Assembly: GCA_049974825.1 (NCBI GenBank)
Contig: JBNGDJ010000057.1
Location: forward strand, 1 to 15,271
DNA from: JBKHDT01 sp049974825
Lineage (GTDB): Bacteria; Pseudomonadota; Gammaproteobacteria; Halothiobacillales; Halothiobacillaceae
Direction: 5' to 3'
DNA: 15,271 nucleotides
Below are positions 1 through 6,542 of this stretch, piece after piece; position 1 is the first letter of the stretch; each line of letters begins with the position of its first letter. Position numbers and translations under genes: made by a program. The notes under the pieces are model-generated. The model saw nothing but the letters and a program-made list of their open reading frames with translations, was not told where the DNA came from and searched no databases.

Positions 1-54
1 TCGGCCCGGGCGTTGCTGCACAAATCCATGGATGGATTTGTGCAGAGTTTCCTT
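1..54 (+). repeat. Intergenic hairpin repeat, copy 1 (left end cut by the window)
   Basis: The window opens with TCGGCCCGGGCGT, the right arm of a hairpin that is complete in copy 2 (907-935). It is followed by the 30-bp palindrome at 16-45, with arms CTGCACAAATCCAT and ATGGATTTGTGCAG around a GG centre, and then the tail AGTTTCCTT. The same arrangement recurs at 831-1028. The element ends only 17 bases before the ATG of the OmpA-like gene, so it probably lies in that gene's promoter or 5' leader. Function is unknown. Confidence 0.75.
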
Positions 55-71
55 AAGAGAGTATCAGAGCA

Positions 72-719
72 ATGAAGCAGGCAGTTTTTGTGGTGGCGGC
101 GGCCATGCTGGCAGTTGGCTGTGCGACCGGGCCCTATGGCGAGCCGCCTTCGCGGACTGCCACGGGGGCGGTGATCGGTGCCGGGACGGGCGCGGCACTG
201 GGCAATGTGATTGCCGGTTCCGGCAACAAGACCGGCGGCACGCTGATCGGGGCCGCGGTCGGTGCCACCGTGGGCGGGTTGATCGGTCGGCAGATGGACC
301 GTCAGGAGGCGGAGCTTCGCCAGCAGATGGCCGGCTCCGGCGTGGACGTGTACCGCGAGGGGGACACCATCCGGCTGCAGGCGCCCGAGAATATCACCTT
401 TGACGTCAACCGAACGGACATCAAACCCCCGTTCCGGCCCGTGCTGGATCAGCTGGCGAACAGCCTGATTCAGTACCCGGGTACCGTGGTCCGCATTGAG
501 GGGCACACCGATTCGACCGGATCGGCGGCCTACAACCAAACATTGTCGGAAAATCGGGCCGAGAGCGTGCGGGGCTACCTGATTCGCCAGGGGGTGGACG
601 GCCAGCGTCTGCATGCCATTGGATTTGGCATGACGCAGCCGATTGCCGACAACGCCACGGCCGCGGGACGCGCCCTGAACCGGCGGGTGGAAATCTTGAT
701 CGTTCCGTTGCAGGGGTGA
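72..719 (+). CDS. OmpA-family outer-membrane lipoprotein with glycine zipper
   Basis: This 215-residue protein is predicted to be a lipoprotein that ties the outer membrane to peptidoglycan. Residues 1-17 look like a lipoprotein signal peptide ending in AVGC, with Cys17 as the likely lipidated residue. Residues 32-75 are a glycine-rich segment with GxxxG-type spacing, as in glycine-zipper lipoproteins. Residues about 108-214 are an OmpA C-terminal domain. It contains GHTDSTGS, with Asp147, and an NxxLSxxRAxxV-type helix with Arg162, the residues that bind diaminopimelate in this family. The ATG at 72 has a weak Shine-Dalgarno (AGAG). It resembles YiaD/YfiB-type proteins, but I would not assign a symbol. 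It appears to be monocistronic: no related gene follows, and the 362-bp gap downstream is filled largely by repeats. Confidence 0.9.
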   Translation: MKQAVFVVAAAMLAVGCATGPYGEPPSRTATGAVIGAGTGAALGNVIAGSGNKTGGTLIGAAVGATVGGLIGRQMDRQEAELRQQMAGSGVDVYREGDTIRLQAPENITFDVNRTDIKPPFRPVLDQLANSLIQYPGTVVRIEGHTDSTGSAAYNQTLSENRAESVRGYLIRQGVDGQRLHAIGFGMTQPIADNATAAGRALNRRVEILIVPLQG

Positions 720-830
720 CCGTTGATGGACGAAGGTTGTCGCGATGTACAAGGAGTGTATAGTGGCTGTATGAGATCTTGCTGGGATGGGCCGTCGTGG
801 TGCGCGCCCCCGGGGTTGCTTCGGGAATCT
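720..830. other. Intergenic stretch after the OmpA-like gene
   Basis: This is the non-repeat part of the 362-bp gap between the lipoprotein gene and the histidine kinase. I see no convincing gene, terminator or promoter in it. The open frames that cross the gap run through the palindromic repeats and look like repeat-derived translations. Confidence 0.5.
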
Positions 831-1028
831 CTGCACGAATGCTTCAGATTCCCGATTGGGGCATGGATGCCCCAACGCTCAATGGCGCAAGCCATTGAAT
901 TGCGGAGCCCGGGCCGAGCATGTTTCGGCCCGGGCGTGTCTGCACGAAGCCATGGATGGCTTCGTGCAGAGTTTCCTTTGGGAAGGTCTGCACAAATCCA
1001 TGGATGGATTTATGCAGAGTTTCCTTTG
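831..1028 (+). repeat. Intergenic hairpin repeat, copy 2 (most complete copy)
   Basis: This is a string of palindromes. Arms TTGGGGCAT and ATGCCCCAA lie at 856-875. TCAATGGC and GCCATTGA flank a GCAA tetraloop at 879-898. GCCCGGGCCGA and TCGGCCCGGGC lie at 907-935. Two successive 30-bp palindromes follow at 940-969 and 988-1017, each followed by AGTTTCCTTTG. The first of these has arms CTGCACGAAGCCAT and ATGGCTTCGTGCAG. The second is the AAATCC version, with one mismatch. Several hairpins share the centre CATGGATG. The block ends about 53 bases before the kinase start codon. Parts recur at 1-54 and, inverted, at 14228-14395. Confidence 0.8.
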
Positions 1029-1081
1029 ACAGACGCTGACCACCTCAAGATCTCTACAGAAAGAAGCAAAGGGATGGAGCG

Positions 1082-2320
1082 ATGACTGCGGCGGCACGAC
1101 CGGAAAACGAATCTGAGCGCCTGGCGGAACTGGCCCGCCACGGGCTGACCGGCGGCGAGCCGGACCCGGCCCTGGATCGGCTGCTGCGGCTGGCAGCGGG
1201 TTTGTTTGATGTCCCGGTCGCCCTGTTTTCCGTGCTCGGAGAGCAGGAGCAGCACATTATTGCCCGTCATGGTGGAGCTTCTCTGCCGGAGCGCCTGCCG
1301 CGGTCGCACAGCCCCTGCGCGCATGTCATCCTGGCGGGCGAGCCGCTGGTAGTTCCCGATGCGCGCGAGGATGGCCGCCTGGCTGACAGTCCGCTGGTGA
1401 CCGGTCCGATGCAGCTGCGGTTTTATGCCGGGTATCCGCTGGCCCTGCCGGGGCGTCCGCCCATCGGGACGCTCTGCCTCATGGATCATCGGTCGAGAGC
1501 ATGGTCTGAAGAGCAGCGGGATCTGTTTGCGGACCTGGCCCGGATGATGATCGATGTGCTCGATGCCCGGCTTCGCGAACAGTCCTGCCGGGAGGCGATT
1601 GTCCAGAACGAGGCGGTTGCCAATGAGCTTCAGGCCATTGTGGAGACCGCGGCCGCCGGCATTGTGCGGATCGACGACCGCGGCCTGATCGAGGCGGTCA
1701 ATCCGCGTGCGCTTGCCCTGTTTGGCTACGATCAGGCAGAGGAGCTGCTGGGACGTAACGTCTCGGTGCTGATGCCGTCGCGCTGGGCAGAACATCACGA
1801 CGACTACATCCGTCGCTACCAGGAAACGCGAGAAGCGAAGATTATCGGCATCGGTCGCGAGGTGCGCGGCCTGCGCCGGGACGGGACGATCTTCCCCCTC
1901 CACCTGGCTGTCAGCGAGCTCAAGCTGCCCGGCCAGTCGACCCGCTACATCGGGGTGATCTCGGATACCTCCGCCCTGCATGCGGCCATGGAGGAAGCCA
2001 ACCGCGCCAACCAGGCCAAGTCGGATTTTCTCTCCAGCATGTCGCACGAACTGCGCACCCCGCTGAACGCCATCCTGGGCTTTGCGCAGCTGATGATCAA
2101 CTCGCGCCGTGAGTCGCTGAGCGATCGCCAGAAAGAGCGGGTGGAACACATCTACAAGAGCGGGCAGCACCTGCTTGACCTGGTCAACGACGTGCTCGAT
2201 CTGGCGAATACAAGAGCGGGCAGCACCTGCTTGACCTGGTCAACGACGTGCTCGATCTGGCGAAGATCGAGGCGGGGCGACTGGCACTGTCCATCGAGGC
2301 CATTGACCTGGATCACCTGA
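1082..2320 (+). CDS. N-terminal fragment of the split kinase: GAF, FixL-like PAS, H-box
   Basis: As read, this frame encodes 412 residues. About 375 are native, followed by a short out-of-frame tail caused by the duplication. Residues 25-160 resemble the GAF domains found in front of many bacterial kinases and cyclases. The PAS at about 180-297 carries the pattern known from the haem PAS of FixL. His239 aligns with the proximal haem ligand (Bradyrhizobium His200). Arg245, Ile254, Ile257 and Arg259 align with FixL Arg206, Ile215, Ile218 and Arg220. The H-box SHELRTPLN contains the phosphoacceptor His322. No transmembrane helix is visible, so the sensor should be cytoplasmic. Alone, this fragment lacks an ATPase domain and cannot autophosphorylate. 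Confidence 0.8.
   Translation: MTAAARPENESERLAELARHGLTGGEPDPALDRLLRLAAGLFDVPVALFSVLGEQEQHIIARHGGASLPERLPRSHSPCAHVILAGEPLVVPDAREDGRLADSPLVTGPMQLRFYAGYPLALPGRPPIGTLCLMDHRSRAWSEEQRDLFADLARMMIDVLDARLREQSCREAIVQNEAVANELQAIVETAAAGIVRIDDRGLIEAVNPRALALFGYDQAEELLGRNVSVLMPSRWAEHHDDYIRRYQETREAKIIGIGREVRGLRRDGTIFPLHLAVSELKLPGQSTRYIGVISDTSALHAAMEEANRANQAKSDFLSSMSHELRTPLNAILGFAQLMINSRRESLSDRQKERVEHIYKSGQHLLDLVNDVLDLANTRAGSTCLTWSTTCSIWRRSRRGDWHCPSRPLTWIT
2153..2264 (+). repeat. Perfect 56-bp tandem duplication inside the kinase gene
   Basis: Unit 1 is 2153-2208 and unit 2 is 2209-2264. I read them as identical at every base. The unit starts TACAAGAGCGGGCAG and ends GATCTGGCGAA. The flanks differ (C2152 against A2208; T2209 against G2265), which defines the unit exactly. 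It encodes the second helix of HisKA, beginning at Tyr358. One unit gives an open gene and two units give a frameshift at codon 376. Confidence 0.95.
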
Positions 2321-3222
2321 TCGAGGAGGCGCTGGCGCTGATTTCCCCGATGGCCGAGGATGCGTCCATCCGACTGCGCAGCGAAGTGGACGAGGCGGCG
2401 CTGGGGCATGCCTGGGCGGACTTTACCCGTGCCAAGCAGATCCTGCTCAATCTGCTCAGCAACGCCATCAAGTACAACCAGGCCGGTGGCGAGGTGGTGC
2501 TTCGCGTGGAGCCTCCGGGAACGCACGATACTTTCGATGCCGAGAACCACTGGCTCTTCAGCGTGCGGGACACGGGCCAGGGGATCGAGGAGGACAAGCT
2601 TGATGGCCTGTTCGAACCGTTCAACCGGCTTGGGCACGAGCATGGCCCGGTCGAAGGCACCGGCATCGGGCTGGTCATCTCGCGCCAGCTGATCGAACAG
2701 ATGGGTGGCCAGATCGGTGTGGAGAGCACCCTGGGCGAAGGGTCTCGTTTCTGGTTTACCCTGCCGCAGGCGACTGCCGCAGCTCAGCCTGGGGGGCATC
2801 CCGGCCGCCGGGCGCCCAGCCAGCACCAGCGCACGGTGCTGTATATCGAGGACAATCCGGCCAACTTGTCTCTGATCGAGGAAGTTTTGGGAGAGTTTGA
2901 GAACATTCGGCTGCTCAGTGCCCCCAATCCGGGACTCGGGCTGGAGTTGGCCCGCAGCCGCTGTCCGGATTTGGTAATCGTCGACATCAACCTGCCGGGC
3001 AGCAGTGGCCTTGCTCTGGCGCGACAGCTCAAGAGTTGGGACGAGACGGCCCGCATTCCGGTCATCGCGCTTTCCGCGGATACCAGTGCGCGGGCGGTCA
3101 AGGCGGCCCGCAATAACCCGGATCTGCACTGCTTTCTCGCCAAGCCCGTGAAAATCGACGACCTGCTGGCCGCCATGGCTTCGGCCTTCGAGCAAGGCGA
3201 TCGGGAAGAGCGTGATGACTGA
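2248..3222 (+). CDS. C-terminal fragment of the split kinase: HATPase and receiver
   Basis: This frame can open at GTG 2248, inside the second repeat unit, and would give 324 residues. I see no Shine-Dalgarno before that GTG, so independent translation is doubtful. Fragment residues 60-175 hold a GHKL ATPase: N-box LLNLLSNAIKYN (Asn72), DTGQGI, and the lid EGTGIGLVISRQL. Residues 196-315 form a receiver with acidic residues in YIEDN, phosphoacceptor Asp246 in VIVDINLPG, and Lys299 in AKP. The receiver may act in an internal phosphorelay or feed back on the kinase. Confidence 0.75.
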   Translation: MLDLAKIEAGRLALSIEAIDLDHLIEEALALISPMAEDASIRLRSEVDEAALGHAWADFTRAKQILLNLLSNAIKYNQAGGEVVLRVEPPGTHDTFDAENHWLFSVRDTGQGIEEDKLDGLFEPFNRLGHEHGPVEGTGIGLVISRQLIEQMGGQIGVESTLGEGSRFWFTLPQATAAAQPGGHPGRRAPSQHQRTVLYIEDNPANLSLIEEVLGEFENIRLLSAPNPGLGLELARSRCPDLVIVDINLPGSSGLALARQLKSWDETARIPVIALSADTSARAVKAARNNPDLHCFLAKPVKIDDLLAAMASAFEQGDREERDD

Positions 3223-3273
3223 ACGGTGCCCGGGAAAGCCATCGGATATCGGCACAGAGCAAGGAATCGCAGC

Positions 3274-5163
3274 GTGAGCGACAAGATATACCACTCCAGT
3301 GTCACGGCAGCGAGCGGGCAACAGGCAAATCCGTCTGGCAAGGCCGTCGTGCCCGCCCCATCCGTCGATGCCCTGCGGGCGCAGGCCCACATTCTGGTGG
3401 TGGACGACAACCCCACCAACACCGCCCTGCTGGAGGCCATCCTCGAAGAAGCCGGTTACCGGAATATCGATCTTGTCAACGATCCTGTCCGGGTGCCGGG
3501 CCTGTGCCAGCAGACCGAATATGACCTGATCCTCCTGGACATCCGCATGCCGGAAATGGACGGGCATGCCGTGATGTCGGCCCTGGTTGACCAGATGGAG
3601 GAAGGAGACTTTCTGCCGGTGATTGTCCTCACGGCGCAGTCGGATGCCCGGACCCGCGAACGGGCGCTGGCGGCTGGCGCGCGCGACTTTATCACCAAGC
3701 CCTTCGATTCCACTGAGGTTCTTCAACGGATCGAGAACATCCTCGAGATCCGTGCCTTGCACAAGGAGCGCACAGAGAAGATCCGCAGTCTCGCGCAGAC
3801 GGTCAGCCAGCAGTCCCAAACCCTGCAGTCGCAGGAGCGTTCGCTGGAGTATCTTGCAACCCACAACAGCATCACCGAACTGCCCAACCGCCGGGCGATG
3901 ATTGCCGAGCTGGAAAACCGGTTCGCATCGGGAATCGGGCAGGCGCTGGCGGCCGTTCTCATCCAGGTGGACGGGCACGGGCGGCTGGAAAGCCTTGAAG
4001 GCTACGATTTCGCGGACCGGGTGCTTCGTCTTTTGGGCGAGCGCCTCCGCGAGGCGTTGCCCGACACGCGGGCCGTTGGCTACTGGGGCAGTGCCTGCTA
4101 CCTGCTGCTGTTGCCCGGAAATGATCCGGACTCGCTGACCGAGCAGGCGGAGCAAATCATTGACCTGGTGGTGCAGCCGGTGGAGTTGGACGGTTACGCC
4201 CTGCTGCTGTCGGCGCGAGCGGGCATGGCCGTGGCGCCCGAGGATGGCGAGGGCGCCAGTCAGCTGCTCAAGCGGGCGGCACTGGCCCTGAGCATGTCGC
4301 CGCAGGCCGATACACCGGTGCTCTGCCGGTTCCATCCGCGTTTCGAGGAAGGCATCCGGGCGCGTCACCGCATGGAGGAAGCCTTGCGGCAGGCGGTGGC
4401 CCAAGGGCAGTTGCAGATGTTCCACCAGCCCAAGATTTGCCTGGAAACGGGGCGCCTTGCCGGTGTGGAGGCGCTGATGCGCTGGCAGCATCCCGAGTTG
4501 GGTGCGGTCTCGCCGGGGCGTTTCATTCCGCTGGCCGAGGAGACCGGGCTGATTTCCGAGCTTGGGCGCTGGGCGATCGACGAGTCGCTGGCCGCTGTTC
4601 GCCGCTGGCAGGACCAAACGGGGCAGTGTGTGCCGGTGGCGGTCAATGTTTCCGCGCGCCAGTTCGACTTGCTGCGTGCGCGGGGTGAGTCACTCTGCGA
4701 TGTCGTGGCGGCGGCGCTGGAGGCAGCCGGGCTGCCGGCGGCCTGTCTGGAGCTGGAGATCACCGAGACGGCCATCATGCAGGATCTGGACTACGCGCTT
4801 GCCCAGCTTGAGGCATTGCGCCAGATGGGGATCCGGCTCGCCATTGACGATTTCGGCGTCGGCCACTCCTCGCTGGCCTACCTGCAAAAGCTGCCGGTTT
4901 CCACCATCAAGATCGACCGCAGCCTGGTCGACGGCATTGCCGCCTCCGAGAGAAGCCGCGCCCTGATTCAGGCCGTGCTTGCCGTGACCGAGGCCTTCGA
5001 TCTGGTCGCCGTGGCGGAAGGCATCGAGAATGCGGAGGACGCAGAGTTGCTGCGCCGTCTTGACTGTCCGGTCGGTCAGGGATTTCTTTTTTACCGACCG
5101 GTACCGGAAGCCGAGATACTGCCGGTAATTGCCGACCGGGGCGTGGCGCCCATGAGAGAATAA
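3274..5163 (+). CDS. Response regulator with REC, degenerate GGDEF and intact EAL domains (c-di-GMP phosphodiesterase)
   Basis: This cytoplasmic response regulator has 629 residues and is predicted to hydrolyse c-di-GMP to pGpG. The receiver (about 38-160) has the VVDDN acidic pair, phosphoacceptor Asp89 in LLDIRMPEMDG, and a conserved Lys in TKPFD. A short coiled segment follows. The GGDEF-like domain has GSACY at 272-276 in place of GGDEF, so it should not make c-di-GMP. The EAL domain keeps the catalytic set: Glu399 in EALMRW, Asn in NVSARQF, Glu in LEITET, Asp525 and Asp526 in IDDFG, Lys in IKIDRS, Glu in AEGIE, and Gln in GQGF. I chose GTG 3274 because AAGGAA lies seven bases upstream; an in-frame GTG at 3226 would add 16 residues. 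It follows the split kinase by 51 bases, so the two probably form a two-component pair. Confidence 0.92.
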   Translation: MSDKIYHSSVTAASGQQANPSGKAVVPAPSVDALRAQAHILVVDDNPTNTALLEAILEEAGYRNIDLVNDPVRVPGLCQQTEYDLILLDIRMPEMDGHAVMSALVDQMEEGDFLPVIVLTAQSDARTRERALAAGARDFITKPFDSTEVLQRIENILEIRALHKERTEKIRSLAQTVSQQSQTLQSQERSLEYLATHNSITELPNRRAMIAELENRFASGIGQALAAVLIQVDGHGRLESLEGYDFADRVLRLLGERLREALPDTRAVGYWGSACYLLLLPGNDPDSLTEQAEQIIDLVVQPVELDGYALLLSARAGMAVAPEDGEGASQLLKRAALALSMSPQADTPVLCRFHPRFEEGIRARHRMEEALRQAVAQGQLQMFHQPKICLETGRLAGVEALMRWQHPELGAVSPGRFIPLAEETGLISELGRWAIDESLAAVRRWQDQTGQCVPVAVNVSARQFDLLRARGESLCDVVAAALEAAGLPAACLELEITETAIMQDLDYALAQLEALRQMGIRLAIDDFGVGHSSLAYLQKLPVSTIKIDRSLVDGIAASERSRALIQAVLAVTEAFDLVAVAEGIENAEDAELLRRLDCPVGQGFLFYRPVPEAEILPVIADRGVAPMRE

Positions 5164-5185
5164 GCTCCGGCTGCGCGCCGGGCTT
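5162..5185. terminator. Candidate bidirectional terminator between convergent genes
   Basis: The hairpin has stem CCGGC/GCCGG (5167-5171 with 5177-5181) and loop TGCGC. It can extend to AAGC/GCTT with one bulged T. It lies in the 21-bp space between the two convergent stop codons. There is no strong T tract on either side; TTATTCTCTC follows on the minus strand. Confidence 0.4.
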
Positions 5186-5520
5186 CAGTCCGCTTCCTCA
5201 AGCGTCAGCGCGCTGCGAAATCTCGGTGGCGTTTCCATCTGTGCGGCCAGCGCAAAGGCTGCCTGCGGTCCCATGTTGATGCAGGTCAGACTCATGCCCA
5301 GGGCGTGGCAGCCGGCGGCGAGCTGATTCAGAAAGTGGTAGTACACCGGATCGACCAGAGTGACCTGCGCCAGGTCGTAGTACACCCGTCGGGCCTTGCT
5401 GGCCTGCAGTGCCGACAGTATCCGGTCCATGCCGCTGTCGGGGCTGGCGGGGTTGACCCCGTGCTGGGGTTCAAGCAGTACGCGATCGCCCCCGAGCCTG
5501 GTCAGGTGAATTCCCTGCAT
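5185..5520 (-). CDS. Small RsbS-like STAS-domain protein lacking the usual phosphoserine
   Basis: This 111-residue protein looks like a single STAS domain, as in RsbS and other anti-sigma-factor antagonists. The segment VYYDLAQVTLVDPVYYHFL matches the core strand and helix start where stressosome proteins carry D-S or D-T at the phosphorylation site. Here the residue after Asp57 is Pro58, so canonical phosphorylation by an RsbT-type kinase should not be possible. The start at 5520 (MQGIHL) is preferred because upstream in-frame codons overlap the preceding gene. That leaves a 16-base gap after the RsbR-like stop, with AGGT upstream of the ATG. It is the last gene of the four-gene minus-strand cluster. 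It may be a constitutive scaffold or antagonist. Family assignment is moderately sure; function is inferred. Confidence 0.75.
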   Translation of the reverse strand: MQGIHLTRLGGDRVLLEPQHGVNPASPDSGMDRILSALQASKARRVYYDLAQVTLVDPVYYHFLNQLAAGCHALGMSLTCINMGPQAAFALAAQMETPPRFRSALTLEEAD

Positions 5521-5536
5521 GGCATTTCTACCTGTC

Positions 5537-6409
5537 TCAGGTCCCGCCATCGGCGGGCGTGACCGTGATGCCGAGACGCGCAAAGGCCTCCTTCAGCCCG
5601 TCCGACAGGCTGCCGCGCGTGCAGATGTCGCCCAGGTCAATGTTCAGCATGGTCAGGGCGCGGGCGATGTCCGGGCGAATGCCAGTCAGGATGGCCTGAG
5701 CTCCCATCAGCTGGATGGCGCGAACCATCTGGATCAGGTGGTGGGATACCTGCGAATCAATATTGCTCACCCCGGTCAGGTCCATGACCACCACCTTGCT
5801 GTGCTCCCGGGCAATGTAGTTGAGTAGCGCCTCCATCACCAGCATGGTGCGGTTGGAGTCCAGCGAGCCGATCACCGGCAGGGTGAGTACCCCGTCCCAG
5901 ATCTCCGTGATCGGTGTCGCCGTCTCGCGGATTTCCGACTCCTGCATCCGGATGGTCTCGTCCTTCTGGTGCAGGTAGGTGCGGAACACCGCAAGAATCA
6001 GCTCGGTGAAGTGGCGCGAGAAGAACAACAGCACCGAGCGGGACTTGGTGAACTCGACGCCCGCCTCATGCTCCAGCCCCTGGATCAGGGCATTTTGCAG
6101 ACCCTGGGTATAGCGGACGATGTCTTCAACGTCGCCCCCGCGAGTGAGCACCTTGCGCGAGAGATTCACGAAGAAGGTCTCCAGCGCCAGAAATTCCGCC
6201 GATTCTCGGTCGAAGGGATCCCGCGCGCCCAGCAGGCCGCCGATCAGGTGCTGCAACTCCAGGCTCAGGTCCGAGATTTCGTGTTCGTCCAGCAATCCGT
6301 GGACACCGCCGAAGTACTGTCTTGCCGGTTGCTCCAGTGCCGGGGCCACGTTCTCGATCTTCAGGGCGAAAAGGGCCTTGAGGCGTTCGGTCAGGTGTTC
6401 CTGGCTCAT
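5537..6409 (-). CDS. RsbR-like stressosome co-antagonist with C-terminal STAS domain
   Basis: This 290-residue protein has a variable helical N-terminal part (about 1-150) and a C-terminal STAS domain (about 160-282). The layout matches RsbR-family stressosome proteins, in which the N-terminal part senses a signal and the STAS domain is phosphorylated by RsbT. The STAS part closely follows the family pattern: ETATPITEIW, LTLPVIGSLDS, VVMDLTGVSNIDS, LTGIRPDIARAL. By my alignment Ser185 and Ser219, 34 residues apart, sit at the positions of Thr171 and Thr205 of Bacillus RsbRA, so both threonines are replaced by serine. The N-terminal part is helical, with no haem-globin signature I can vouch for. 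I chose ATG 6409 because AGGAG lies upstream at good spacing; the frame extends to 6457 without a comparable site. Confidence 0.88.
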   Translation of the reverse strand: MSQEHLTERLKALFALKIENVAPALEQPARQYFGGVHGLLDEHEISDLSLELQHLIGGLLGARDPFDRESAEFLALETFFVNLSRKVLTRGGDVEDIVRYTQGLQNALIQGLEHEAGVEFTKSRSVLLFFSRHFTELILAVFRTYLHQKDETIRMQESEIRETATPITEIWDGVLTLPVIGSLDSNRTMLVMEALLNYIAREHSKVVVMDLTGVSNIDSQVSHHLIQMVRAIQLMGAQAILTGIRPDIARALTMLNIDLGDICTRGSLSDGLKEAFARLGITVTPADGGT

Positions 6410-6542
6410 CGAATGGACTCTCCTGAAGGTGTGTGCTTGTTTACTGCGCCGAATCATCGCCTTGACAGGTCAGCGCGCAGTTGCCGGTTTGTTTGCGCCC
6501 GGCCTTGGCCGGGCTTTCGGTGGCAGGGGCCTCTTGCCTCCT

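Larger units (their letters stand above)
1082..3222 (+). pseudogene. Hybrid histidine kinase gene (GAF-PAS-HisKA-HATPase-REC) split by a 56-bp tandem duplication
   Basis: Two overlapping frames encode consecutive parts of one hybrid sensor kinase. They are separated only by a perfect 56-bp tandem duplication at 2153-2264. Because 56 is not a multiple of three, the reading frame shifts. Removing one unit gives a continuous protein of 694 residues: GAF about 25-160, FixL-like PAS about 180-297, HisKA with His322, HATPase with the N-box asparagine near 442, and a C-terminal receiver with Asp616. All expected kinase motifs are present, so there is no sign of decay beyond the duplication. The AAAGGGA at 1068-1074 is a good Shine-Dalgarno seven bases before the ATG. 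The response regulator gene starts 51 bases downstream and is the likely partner. The gene could be a recent null allele, a reversible off-state, or an assembly artefact. Confidence 0.85.

Noticed and set aside
831..1028. CRISPR array
   Set aside because: The repeats are palindromes of differing sequence without regular spacers, and no cas genes are present.
723..1085. Open frame of 120 codons between the lipoprotein and kinase genes
   Set aside because: Most of it is translated palindromic repeat. Similar peptides arise from copy 3 on the other strand, which reflects shared DNA repeats and not a conserved protein.
4087..4101. Active diguanylate cyclase in the EAL protein
   Set aside because: The signature reads GSACY, lacking the acidic metal-binding residues of GGDEF.
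2152..4617. Very long open frame (821 codons) on the minus strand
   Set aside because: It lies opposite the kinase and EAL genes. Its translation is low in recognisable motifs and typical of antisense frames in high-GC DNA, whereas the plus strand shows clear domains.
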